In this document: positions 26,417 through 34,138 of the stretch, piece by piece
Layout: every line of letters starts with the position of its first letter
Numbering within the stretch: position 1 is the stretch's first letter
Assembly (NCBI RefSeq): GCF_029868385.1
Contig: NZ_JARWNX010000037.1
Span: forward strand, 62,001-126,000
DNA from: Nocardia cyriacigeorgica
Lineage (GTDB): Bacteria; Actinomycetota; Actinomycetes; Mycobacteriales; Mycobacteriaceae
Reading direction: 5' to 3'
Length of the DNA stretch: 64,000 nt
The notes under the pieces: model-generated
The model's database searches: none
What the model was told of the DNA's origin: nothing
Seen by the model: the letters and a program-made list of their open reading frames with translations, nothing else
Translations under genes and position numbers: made by a program

Positions 26417-27906
26417 CCGCCGTCGCCGCCGACCGCATCACCACCGCCGCGCACGCCCGCACGGTGGCGACGCGGTTGGCGGCAGAATTCGCGACCGGCG
26501 CCGCCGCCCGCGACCGGGATCGTGAATTGCCTTATGCGCAGGTGGATCAGCTGGCGGCGTCAGGACTGCTTACCATCACCGTGCCCGCAGAATTCGGCGG
26601 TGCGGAGCTGGCGCCGAGTGCGGTGGCCGAGGTGGTGCGCATTCTTGCGACCGCCGATCCGAATATCGCGCAGATCCCGCACAGCCATTTCGTATACCTG
26701 AATCTGCTGCGCCTGGCCGGATCACCGCAGCAGCGTGGCCGGTATTTCGGATCGGTGCTCGGGGGCGCCCGCATCGCCAACGCGCAATCGGAACGAACCG
26801 GCGCGACCGTGGCCGAGATTTCGACCACCCTGCGCCCCTCGGGCTCCGGCTTCCGTATCGACGGCACCAAGTTCTATTGCACCGGATCGCTTTTCGCCGA
26901 CATCTTCGCGGTACTCACCAGGCTCGACGACCCCGACGGCCTGACCGGTCTGCCGCCGGGGGAGTACGTGGCGTTTCTGCCCGCGGGCACCGAGGGCGTG
27001 CGCGTCATCGACGACTGGCAGGGCATCGGCCAACGCACCACCGGCAGCGGCACCGTCGAATTCGATGGTGTGCTGGTCACGGGTGATCAGCTGGTCGCGC
27101 GCGCGGCGGCGGTCGGTGCGCCGAGGGGATACGGAGCGTTCGCGCAATTGCTGCACGCTGCGATCGATACCGGTATCGCACGCGGAGCGCTCGACGCGGC
27201 AACGGAATTCGTGCGCACCACATCCCGTCCATGGTTCGAAGCGAACGTGGATCGTGCGGTGGACGATCCATTGCTGATCCAGCGTTTCGGGGAACTGGCG
27301 GTCGCGGTGCGCACGGCAGAGGCAACGCTGGTGGCTGCCGGTGCGGCCGTGGACGCCGCAACCAGCGGGGTTCGGCATGATGCCGAAGCGATCTATCGGC
27401 CATATGACGCAGCCAGAGCGGTATCGCCGAACGATGCCGGGCCGAACGGCCCCAGGAGCCCCGAGCGGCATGGTGCCGGGTTCGCGGGGCCGCGTGATAC
27501 ATGGCCTGCCGGAGTACGGCGCGATGTCGAGGCCGCCGCCGCTCTGCCGCATGACGCCGCGACCCGGCTGGTGCGCGATGTCGAGGGTGCGAGGCTCCAG
27601 CGCAGTGCGGGACCGGCCGACTCGCCGCATGACGCCACGGCGTCGCACGATCGGCAGCCGCTCGCTGCCGAGGCGTCCATCGCGGTCGCCACGGCCAAGG
27701 TCGTCGCTGATCGCGCCGCGAACGAGGTCTCCGCTGCCCTGTTCGAGGTCGGCGGAACTCGTAGCGCCGCAGCCGAAGCCAATCTGCATCACTTCTGGCG
27801 CAATGCCCGCACGCATACCCTGCACGACCCGATCCGCTGGAAGTTCCAGCACATCGGGCGTTCGGTACTGCACGACACCGCGCCGCCGCTGCACGGCGTG
27901 ATCTGA
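26413..27906 (+). CDS. sfnB: SfnB-family sulfur acquisition oxidoreductase with a large insertion
   Basis: A 497-residue protein whose two ends match SfnB/DszC-type flavoenzymes of about 400 residues: FGGAELAPSAVAEVVRILA, NAQSERTGATVAEI, IDGTKFYCTGSLFADIFAV, GQRTTGSGTVEF, then AIAVATAKVVADRAANEV-type helix and FEVGGTRSAAAEANLHHFWR. Between the two halves of the C-terminal helical bundle, residues about 318-417 form an extra repetitive segment rich in HDA, RDV and GP that is missing from the 406-residue paralogue at 20502. The frame stays open through it. It is coupled to sfnG by ATGA. Function in organosulfur use is likely; whether the insertion is tolerated is unknown. Confidence 0.85.
   Translation: MTAVAADRITTAAHARTVATRLAAEFATGAAARDRDRELPYAQVDQLAASGLLTITVPAEFGGAELAPSAVAEVVRILATADPNIAQIPHSHFVYLNLLRLAGSPQQRGRYFGSVLGGARIANAQSERTGATVAEISTTLRPSGSGFRIDGTKFYCTGSLFADIFAVLTRLDDPDGLTGLPPGEYVAFLPAGTEGVRVIDDWQGIGQRTTGSGTVEFDGVLVTGDQLVARAAAVGAPRGYGAFAQLLHAAIDTGIARGALDAATEFVRTTSRPWFEANVDRAVDDPLLIQRFGELAVAVRTAEATLVAAGAAVDAATSGVRHDAEAIYRPYDAARAVSPNDAGPNGPRSPERHGAGFAGPRDTWPAGVRRDVEAAAALPHDAATRLVRDVEGARLQRSAGPADSPHDATASHDRQPLAAEASIAVATAKVVADRAANEVSAALFEVGGTRSAAAEANLHHFWRNARTHTLHDPIRWKFQHIGRSVLHDTAPPLHGVI
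27367..27667 (+). repeat. Degenerate palindromic repeat insertion within sfnB
   Basis: About 300 bases of short repeated blocks: the perfect palindrome TTCGGCATGATGCCGAA (27371-27387), GGCATGGTGCC, the 13-mer GCCGCATGACGCC twice (near 27546 and 27625) and GCGCGATGTCGAGG twice (near 27519 and 27573). All lie in the reading frame without a stop codon. It looks like an inserted and partly decayed repeat array. Confidence 0.6.
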
Positions 27907-27926
27907 GAACGAGTGAGGAGACGAAA

Positions 27927-28442
27927 GTGACAGTGACGGTTGTCGTCGGCAATCCGAAACCGGCCTCACGCACCCTGACCGCGGCCACCCGGCTCGCCGA
28001 AGCGTTGCGCCCGGACGCGGCGCCCACGGTGGTGGATCTGGTGTCGTTCGGGCCGGGCCTGCTGTCCTGGGGCGACGCACAGGTCGCCGAAGCGGTGCGC
28101 ACGGTCGCCGGATCCGAACTGGTGGTGTTCGCCAGCCCCACCTTCAAGGCCACTTACACCGGGCTGCTGAAGCTGTTCCTCGAACAGTTCGACGGCGGCA
28201 CCGGACTATCGGGGGTGCTCGCGGTGCCGCTGATGCTCGGCGCGGGCCCGGCGCACGCGCTGGCCCCGGATCTGTTGCTCAAACCGGTCCTGGTGGAACT
28301 CGGTGCCACGACAGCACTGCCGGGGCTGTACCTGTCGGATCGAACCTTCCTCGAAGACGGCGTCATCGAGGAGTACAGCCTGCGCTGGCGGCCGGTGGTC
28401 CGGGCGTTGGCCGCCGAGGCCGGAGTGTCGAATCATGGATGA
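27927..28442 (+). CDS. NADPH-dependent FMN reductase (MsuE/SsuE type)
   Basis: A 171-residue flavodoxin-like reductase. VVVGNPKPASRTLTAATRLAE is the FMN phosphate loop, and VFASPTFKATYTGLLKLFLEQF is the family signature near the isoalloxazine. It reduces FMN with NAD(P)H and would supply FMNH2 to the SfnG- and DszA-type monooxygenases. GTG at 27927 follows AGGAGACGAAA. It lies 20 nt after sfnB and its end overlaps the start of the second flavin reductase by 8 nt, so it is part of the operon. Confidence 0.9.
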   Translation: MTVTVVVGNPKPASRTLTAATRLAEALRPDAAPTVVDLVSFGPGLLSWGDAQVAEAVRTVAGSELVVFASPTFKATYTGLLKLFLEQFDGGTGLSGVLAVPLMLGAGPAHALAPDLLLKPVLVELGATTALPGLYLSDRTFLEDGVIEEYSLRWRPVVRALAAEAGVSNHG

Positions 28443-28932
28443 ACTGTTCTCCTCACCCGCCGACGGCGCGGGTCTGCGTCGCGCGTTCGCGAACTTCCCC
28501 AGCGGTGTGGTCGCGGTCTGCGCCAAGGTCGACGGTGTGCCGCACGGTTTGGCGGTGGCGACGTTCGTGCCCGTGTCGCTGGACCCGCCGCTCGTATCGT
28601 TCTGCGTGCAGAACACCTCCTCCACTTGGCCACGCCTGACCTCCGCCGACCGGCTGGGGCTGAGCCTGCTCGGCACCGAACAGCAGGATGCCGCCCGCGC
28701 CCTCGGCAGCCGGTCCGCCGACCGCTTCCAAGGACTGGACCTGCATCACGGCTCCGGCGACGCGGTCTTCATCGACGGTGCGTCGGCGTGGATCGAAGGC
28801 ACCGTGCAGGCGCAGGTTCCGGCCGGTGATCATCAGGTCGTCATCCTCGGTATCGACCGCCTCGCCACCCATCCCCACCGCGAACCGCTCATCTTCCACG
28901 GGTCCCGTTTCCGGCTGCTCCGCGCGGGCTGA
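28435..28932 (+). CDS. Flavin reductase (HpaC/StyB-like split barrel)
   Basis: A 165-residue flavin reductase-like FMN-binding protein: RRAFANFPSGVVAVCAKVDG, GLAVATFVPVSLDPPLVSFC and VQNTSSTWPRL define the split-barrel flavin site, with GDHQVVILGIDRLATHP near the end. Such proteins deliver reduced flavin to two-component monooxygenases. With the StyA-like gene upstream, it is a candidate StyB equivalent; with the MsuE-type gene it gives the cluster two reductases. The ATG at 28435 lies inside the end of the previous gene. Confidence 0.88.
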   Translation: MDELFSSPADGAGLRRAFANFPSGVVAVCAKVDGVPHGLAVATFVPVSLDPPLVSFCVQNTSSTWPRLTSADRLGLSLLGTEQQDAARALGSRSADRFQGLDLHHGSGDAVFIDGASAWIEGTVQAQVPAGDHQVVILGIDRLATHPHREPLIFHGSRFRLLRAG

Positions 28933-29102
28933 ACGGTATCGGGCCGGGACTGGACGGCATCCAGCCGCGACACGCGCGGGCGTCCGGTTTCGGGTGTCGG
29001 GGTTGCGGTGTCCCGCCGGGTAACCCATCGTGGAGGGGGTTGGGTCAGGGCTTTTGTTCTACAGTCCAGTCGTACCTCGAACGACGAGCGAAGGGGGCCG
29101 AA

Positions 29103-29426
29103 GTGGCGCGAACTGTGCGGATCGATCCGGATGCGGTGGGCACATACAAGGTGGTCGCGGATCAGGTGGCCGCTGAGCTCGCGGGTGCCGCGGCGCAGCT
29201 GGTACCCGGTACCGACACTGCCCGCATCGCCGCCGGAGTGGGGTTGCTCGGCGCCGATTTCGCGGCCGAGTTCGTTGCGGCCGTTGGCGACGATCACACC
29301 GCGTTGACCACCGCGGCGACGCTGGTCACCGCCTATGGGCAGACGGTGCAGGGGCAGGCCGCCGCGGCCGGTGACCTCGACGCCGACGGCGCCGCCGCGC
29401 TCGGCCGGGCGGGTGAGCAGGTATGA
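29103..29426 (+). CDS. Type VII secretion-associated small protein (EspC/ESX-1-like)
   Basis: A 107-residue helical protein: VRIDPDAVGTYKVVADQVAA opens the first helix, and after a Gly/Thr-rich turn AALTTAATLVTAYGQTVQGQ forms the second. This resembles the EspC/DUF2580 group of ESX substrates and the WXG100-like partners. GTG at 29103 is preceded by GAAGGGGG. Overlaps the next gene by ATGA, indicating a coupled secretion pair. No signal peptide, as usual for ESX substrates. Confidence 0.72.
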   Translation: MARTVRIDPDAVGTYKVVADQVAAELAGAAAQLVPGTDTARIAAGVGLLGADFAAEFVAAVGDDHTALTTAATLVTAYGQTVQGQAAAAGDLDADGAAALGRAGEQV

Positions 29427-30637
29427 AACCGATCTCCGATCCGCCGATGGTGACGGTGCTGGCCGAACCGCTGCGGCGTCTACGTTCCGGGCTCGGATCG
29501 GGTGCGGCCGCGCCCGATCAGCAGGTGCTCGGCGCATTGACCACGGCCTCGGCCACCGCCGACGCCACCGAATCCACACACACCCGTGGTCTGCACGCGC
29601 TGGAGTCGACGTGGTCGGGGCAGGCCGCCGACACCGCGGTGCCCGTCATCCGCACCACCCGCAGTGAGATCGGCGCCGTCGCCGACCGCGGTCCGCAGTA
29701 CGCCGCGCTGCTGTCGGACGCCCAGTTCACCAGCAGTCGCGCCGCTCGCGAGGTGGACGTGATCATCGCCGATTTCCGACGCGATGCCCGCAGCATCCTG
29801 GACTCGGCCACCTCCGCGCCGGAGACCGACGCCGTGATCGACCGTGCCGCCCAGGCCATCCGGGAGGCGCTCGGTGTGGTGAACACCGCGCAGGGTGAGA
29901 TGGACGGCCATCGGCAGCGGTTGCGCGATATGGGCCCGATGACGATGACCACCCCGCAGGGTGTGCTCACCACACCCGGAGCCACGCCGGGCACGACCAC
30001 AACGGTGCCGGGTGCGGTGCCCGGCCAGCCGGTGGATCCCGCCCTGGCGATGCAGTTGCAGTTGCAGCAGCAGCTCGTGGCCGCGGGCGTGCAACTCGGC
30101 ACCACGGCCATCGATGCCGGGGTGGAACTCGGTTCGAAGATCATCGACCGGATCGCCGACGTCGGTCTCAAAGTCGTCGATACCGTCGGCGCGCAAGCCG
30201 GTACCGCCATCGAGCAGGCGCTCAACCCGAACAAGGCCGAACAGGACAAGACCGGTCCGGCCTCGACGGCACCGGCCGGTGCCGGGAATCCGGTGCCGCC
30301 GAAGATGTTCGATTTCGGTGGTGGGCCCGCACCGAAGCCGGAGGCGGCCCCGTCCACCCCCGGTGCCGCCATGGTGGCACCGCCGCCCCCGGCGCGTTCG
30401 CAGCCGGTCGAGCCCAAGCCTTCCGATAACAACGGTGGCGGTGGTGGCAGCGGTCCGTTCGCGGCGCCGCCCGCGCCCTCCGGTGGACAGCACGGCGGCA
30501 TGGTCATCCCGCCCGGAACCGCTCAGGGCGGCGGCGACCAGGACCGTAAACCGAGGCCCGGTCAGCTCGGCGTGACCGTCCCCGCCACGCTCACCATGGC
30601 CACCGCACCCGCGATCGGCGCCGACGACGACCGATGA
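29423..30637 (+). CDS. WXG/PPE-like ESX-associated protein with Pro/Gly-rich tail
   Basis: A 404-residue protein. The N-terminal 130 residues are helical and contain a WSG turn (ALESTWSGQAADTA) in the WXG position; residues about 200-260 form another helical region (MQLQLQQQLVAAG to GSKIIDRIADVGL); the rest is Pro/Ala/Gly-rich with GGGGGSGPFAAPPAP. This is the layout of ESX-secreted WXG-type proteins in Nocardia and Gordonia. Coupled by ATGA to the small protein before it and to the membrane protein after it. No T7SS ATPase lies in the window. Role unknown. Confidence 0.7.
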   Translation: MKPISDPPMVTVLAEPLRRLRSGLGSGAAAPDQQVLGALTTASATADATESTHTRGLHALESTWSGQAADTAVPVIRTTRSEIGAVADRGPQYAALLSDAQFTSSRAAREVDVIIADFRRDARSILDSATSAPETDAVIDRAAQAIREALGVVNTAQGEMDGHRQRLRDMGPMTMTTPQGVLTTPGATPGTTTTVPGAVPGQPVDPALAMQLQLQQQLVAAGVQLGTTAIDAGVELGSKIIDRIADVGLKVVDTVGAQAGTAIEQALNPNKAEQDKTGPASTAPAGAGNPVPPKMFDFGGGPAPKPEAAPSTPGAAMVAPPPPARSQPVEPKPSDNNGGGGGSGPFAAPPAPSGGQHGGMVIPPGTAQGGGDQDRKPRPGQLGVTVPATLTMATAPAIGADDDR

Positions 30638-31617
30638 GCGACAACCCGTTCGACCCCGGGCTGCCGATGGTGCGTGTTCCGCCCCGCAAACGCGGACGGC
30701 GGCGTAAACCGCCGCCCGAAGGCGGTCCCGGCGACCGCGAGGGCAACTGGGACGATTGGCTCGAAACCCCTACGGGCCCGCTGGAACCACCCGCGACCGC
30801 CGCGGAGGCCACCGAGGACGAGGCCGAACAGTGGCAGCAGGAACCGGAATACGACGCACCGGAGGAGACGGTCGCCGCCTACCGCGATCACGAACCGTCC
30901 CTGCTGCCGCCGCTGATCGACCGCAGCGGCAAGATCGGCGGCGGCTGGCGCAAACCACGGTCGAAACGTTCGACCCGTGACGACGGCAGCAGCGGCGGCC
31001 GGGCGCTGAGCATCCTGATGGGCGTCGGCCTCGCGGTCGGGATCGCGGCCGTCGCCGTCGTCATCTCCACCTCCACCGGCGATGACGAGAACCGCGCGGT
31101 ATCCGCCGACGTCCGCGGCCACACCCCGAACGGCGTCGACCAACTCCCCTCCGGCTCCACCTCGACCCCCGCCGCGCCCACCTCGTCGCCCACGGAGTCA
31201 CCGGTGGAGAACCCGCCGTACGCCGCCGACGGCTGCGTACAACAACTCGACGGCACCGGCGGCGCCGTGGTCTCCGGAACCCCCACCGGCGGAACAGGTT
31301 CCGGCGCCGACGCGATCTTCGGCTTCGAACACGCCTATTACGTAGCCCGCGACGGCCACCGCGCCCGCACCTTCGTCACCGCCGACGCCGGCGTCTCCGA
31401 CGCCGCAGGCATAGACCGAGGCATCTCCCAAGTCCCCCTCGGCACCCGCTACTGCGTAACCATCACCCCCCTCCCCAACTCCGCCCCCGAGCGCTACCTC
31501 GTAGACCTCGTCCAGCAGTACCCTGGCGAAGCCCCCGACACCTTCAACCAGATCGTCACCGTGGCGACTCTCGACGGCCACACCCGCATCACCCGCATCG
31601 AAAAGGCCCCGGCTTGA
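30634..31617 (+). CDS. Single-pass membrane protein of the ESX-like cassette
   Basis: A 327-residue protein with a basic and proline-rich cytoplasmic N-terminus (PPRKRGRRRKPPP), one membrane helix near 125-147 (ALSILMGVGLAVGIAAVAVV), and an outer part of about 180 residues containing two cysteines (DGCVQQLDG and RYCVTITPLP), likely disulfide-bonded, and an Ala/Ser/Thr/Pro linker. The outer domain looks like a small uncharacterised sensor or substrate-binding fold. It is translationally coupled (ATGA) to the WXG-type gene, so the three genes probably act together at the cell envelope. Confidence 0.68.
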   Translation: MSDNPFDPGLPMVRVPPRKRGRRRKPPPEGGPGDREGNWDDWLETPTGPLEPPATAAEATEDEAEQWQQEPEYDAPEETVAAYRDHEPSLLPPLIDRSGKIGGGWRKPRSKRSTRDDGSSGGRALSILMGVGLAVGIAAVAVVISTSTGDDENRAVSADVRGHTPNGVDQLPSGSTSTPAAPTSSPTESPVENPPYAADGCVQQLDGTGGAVVSGTPTGGTGSGADAIFGFEHAYYVARDGHRARTFVTADAGVSDAAGIDRGISQVPLGTRYCVTITPLPNSAPERYLVDLVQQYPGEAPDTFNQIVTVATLDGHTRITRIEKAPA

Positions 31618-31628
31618 ACGGTGCCGGG

Positions 31629-32333
31629 CTACGCCTGGCCTGTGGTGAGGTCGGCTACCGCCGTATCGATGAGGTCAGCGATGTCGGTGGGGTGTGAGGC
31701 GAGGGAGGCGTGTCCGGCGTCGAGTTCGACGATCGTGCGTGGATTCATCCGCTGGGCCATCCGACGTTCGTTGTCGGGGTTGATCATCCGATCTTGAGTC
31801 GATACCTGGTACCAGGTGGGATTGACCTTCCATGCGGGCGCGGTGACCGTATCGGCGAAGGTCGAGCCGACCGGAGCCTTCTGGGTGACCGCCATGACCA
31901 GCGCCTCGTCCTCTGATAGGTCCTGTGCGAAGCTCTCACGGAACTTGTCCTGCGCTATCCACAGGTAGCCGTCCGAGTCGGGCGCGATGTTCTCGAACGC
32001 CGCGGGCGGGAGTTGCTCACTGATCTGGCCTGCGCTCTCGCCGGCGTCTGGTGCGAAGGCCGCGACATACACCAGTCCCACCACGTTGGGCCGGTCACCG
32101 GCTTCGGTGATCACGGCGCCACCGTAGGAGTGGCCGACCAAGAGCACCGGTCCGTCGACCTGATCGATCATCTGGCGGGTGCGTGCGGCATCGTCGGCGA
32201 GCGATGTGAGTGGATTCTCCACCGCGCGTAGTCCGTCGTAGCCGCGTTTGTGCAGTTCGACGATCACTTTGGCCCAGTGGGCCGCTCCGCCCCAGAATCC
32301 GTGCACAAGAACGACCGGGGGTTTCGATGTCAT
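31629..32333 (-). CDS. Alpha/beta-hydrolase (EstC-like)
   Basis: A 234-residue hydrolase: VLVHGFWGGAAHWAKV, the nucleophile elbow VGHSYGGAVITEAG (GHSYG), and a late LDAGHASLASHP histidine. It belongs to the RsbQ/EstC group of small carboxylesterases. The ATG at 32333 has AAGGTGG upstream. It converges with the ESX-like cassette and lies 190 nt before the toxin gene. Substrate unknown. Confidence 0.88.
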   Translation of the reverse strand: MTSKPPVVLVHGFWGGAAHWAKVIVELHKRGYDGLRAVENPLTSLADDAARTRQMIDQVDGPVLLVGHSYGGAVITEAGDRPNVVGLVYVAAFAPDAGESAGQISEQLPPAAFENIAPDSDGYLWIAQDKFRESFAQDLSEDEALVMAVTQKAPVGSTFADTVTAPAWKVNPTWYQVSTQDRMINPDNERRMAQRMNPRTIVELDAGHASLASHPTDIADLIDTAVADLTTGQA

Positions 32334-32522
32334 CGTTGCCACCTTCTCGATCCGTCGGAATGTATCGTCGGCCGGACCGACCATCGCCCGGCCTGTGGAG
32401 CGGTGATCGACTACTGCGGGCTACCACCAACCGTATGTGGGGCAATGCGTGCGGTGTATCTCCTGATACGACTGGATCGCCTGCGGGGCGCGTTGAGACC
32501 GGGGGCGTTTCCTTGCCAGTCG

Positions 32523-32897
32523 CTACTCGGATGGACGATCCCATGCTGAGCTGAGCATCCGCTGGAGGTTCTGCGCCAACTCGTCGTCGTTGGCGTACAT
32601 CTTCACCCGCGCCAGGGCGAGCTCGTAGCAGCGGTCATCAGCTCGTTCGCCGATTACCCATACGACGACTACCGTGCCGTCCTGTTCGAGCTGGAAAACG
32701 ATCCGAAACTGCCGGTCGCCCACGACGAGCTTGCGCAACCCGGTCAAGTTTCCGCCGGATTTCGATCCGAGTGGCTGCCCGCGTTTGCTCGGCTCGACCT
32801 CGAGCTCTTTCATCTTCCGAAGGACCTTGATCTGCGACGATCGATCAAGGTCTCGGATGTCTTCCTTTGCTTCGTCTGTCAGGACGACCTTCGCCAT
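32523..32897 (-). CDS. RelE/ParE-family toxin
   Basis: A 124-residue protein with the RelE/ParE core: KVVLTDEAKEDIRDLDRS, LRKMKELEVEPSKRGQPLG, GLRKLVVGDRQFRIVFQLE and VVVVWVIGERADDRCYELA. RelE-type members cleave mRNA in the ribosome. Length is a little above the usual 90, with a C-terminal extension. It follows the Phd-type antitoxin gene after one base, so the pair is a type II toxin-antitoxin module. Whether toxin activity is intact cannot be seen from sequence. Confidence 0.88.
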   Translation of the reverse strand: MAKVVLTDEAKEDIRDLDRSSQIKVLRKMKELEVEPSKRGQPLGSKSGGNLTGLRKLVVGDRQFRIVFQLEQDGTVVVVWVIGERADDRCYELALARVKMYANDDELAQNLQRMLSSAWDRPSE

Positions 32898-32898
32898 A

Positions 32899-33192
32899 TC
32901 AGTCGTCTGTCAGCGCGATCCCCAGTTCTGCGGCTACGTCGTCTAGATCGTGACGGTTTCCGCTGTCGGTCACGATGCGTGACAGCGCCATCATCAGTAG
33001 CCGCATATCTTGCTCTCTTTCGTCTAGTTCCCGCAGTCGGTCGATGATCTCCGGGCTGACGATCGCGGCCATTGGCCGGTTGTTCTTCATCACCAGGAAG
33101 CTCTCGCCTTCGGACGCTGCCGAGATGTACCGCGAGGTGTCTCGGCTCACGTCGGTGACGCCTACGAAGTTGCTGGTCGGAATACTCACCAT
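32899..33192 (-). CDS. Phd/YefM-family antitoxin
   Basis: A 97-residue antitoxin with the Phd/YefM fold: VGVTDVSRDTSRYISAASEG, FLVMKNNRPMAAIVSPEII, and a C-terminal acidic tail likely to bind the toxin. The ATG at 33192 has GAGAGGG upstream, and ACTATA (33222-33227) reads as a TATAGT -10 element on this strand. Codon use is slightly less GC-rich than in neighbours. It neutralises the toxin encoded next and should repress its own promoter. Confidence 0.88.
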   Translation of the reverse strand: MVSIPTSNFVGVTDVSRDTSRYISAASEGESFLVMKNNRPMAAIVSPEIIDRLRELDEREQDMRLLMMALSRIVTDSGNRHDLDDVAAELGIALTDD

Positions 33193-33774
33193 CTGCCCTC
33201 TCCCACCATCTCTATGTACTCACTATATGGGGGATCATTATCACGATTCTACCCACAATTCTGCACACTATCGCACCTATCGGTGAAAACGTGGGTTGAC
33301 CCAGGTGGGAAGCTGCGTGTGGCGGTGCCGGTGTGGCGGGACTCTCGGGCATCTAGGCCCGGTCGGGCACCTCGGGCGCCAGCTCACCACGCGCCGCCCG
33401 TGGTGAGCAGTGCGACGGCCGCGAGTACCGCGGCGAGGGGCGGGCGATCGCCTGTGGGCCCCGGGGGTGGTTGTTCGGGCATCGCCCGTGTTCGCGCTCG
33501 TCGCTGCCGCGGAACATATACGGGCCGGATGGGCCGCCATTGGATACGCCGCACCAGCCGGTGTCGCCGAATGGGCTGCCAGTGATGACGATTCGCGCTT
33601 GTCAGCCGCAGTGCACGGCTCGTCCGGTCGCGTGCCGTTGTCATCAGCAAACGTCGAAAACGCTGTGAGTTGGACGTTTTTCAGCGCTTTCGACGAAAGT
33701 GCATTGGGTACAGTGCCCGATCTGAAGCTCTGATTCGCTTGGTTGTTTTCGCTGGTCAGAGGCCGTTTTCTATA
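33193..33774. other. Gene-poor stretch between the toxin-antitoxin pair and tRNA-Gly
   Basis: About 580 bases with no confident gene. A minus-strand 32-codon frame from 33482 begins MPEQPPPGPTGDRPPLA and ends in a hydrophobic run, and a plus-strand frame 33410-33733 is open; neither has a good ribosome site. The promoter of the antitoxin lies at the left end. Confidence 0.4.
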
Positions 33775-33848
33775 TGGAGCCGATGACGGGAATCGAACCC
33801 GCGCTGTCTGCTTGGGAAGCAGAAGTTCTACCATTGAACTACATCGGC
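33775..33848 (-). tRNA. tRNA-Gly (anticodon CCC)
   Basis: On the minus strand the acceptor stem GCCGATG / CATCGGC, the T-arm GCGGGTTCGATTCCCGT and the anticodon arm TCTGC-TTCCCAA-GCAGA fold as a cloverleaf; the seven-base loop gives anticodon CCC, reading GGG glycine codons. The 3' CCA is encoded (plus TGG at 33775-33777), with discriminator U. Confidence 0.97.
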
Positions 33849-34103
33849 AGTGCCCCTGAACGGGGTATCAACAGGAGACTGTAGCAGAGTCCGTGCGGTC
33901 GGGGGAAAGCTCCAGGTAAGCGCGTCTGACCTGCGGATCGTTGTGGTCGTGCGGGGTTCGGTGGGGTGGGGCGGCGCGTGTGGAATTGATCGGTGAGCAC
34001 TAGTGGTGGGTGGTGCGGTTTTCTTCCACTCCGGGCGCGGTTGTGGGTGCCGCGATCCAATTGGTGCTGCTTCCAGGAAGTTTCACGCCACTCGAGCATG
34101 GGG

Positions 34104-34132
34104 TTGTTTATGACTGACCGGTCATTCATAAT
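34104..34132 (+). promoter_or_regulatory. Promoter of the TetR gene with operator in the spacer
   Basis: TTGTTT (34104-34109) and CATAAT (34127-34132) are exactly 17 bp apart. The 20-bp dyad ATGACTGACCGGTCATTCAT (34110-34129) fills the spacer. Transcription would start at or next to the ATG at 34139, which has no ribosome site, giving a leaderless, self-repressed gene. Confidence 0.7.
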
Positions 34133-34138
34133 AAGTTC

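Noticed and set aside
33384..33650. Minus-strand 88-codon frame ending in a hydrophobic run
   Set aside because: Only the last 32 codons look protein-like and there is no ribosome site, so I did not call a gene.
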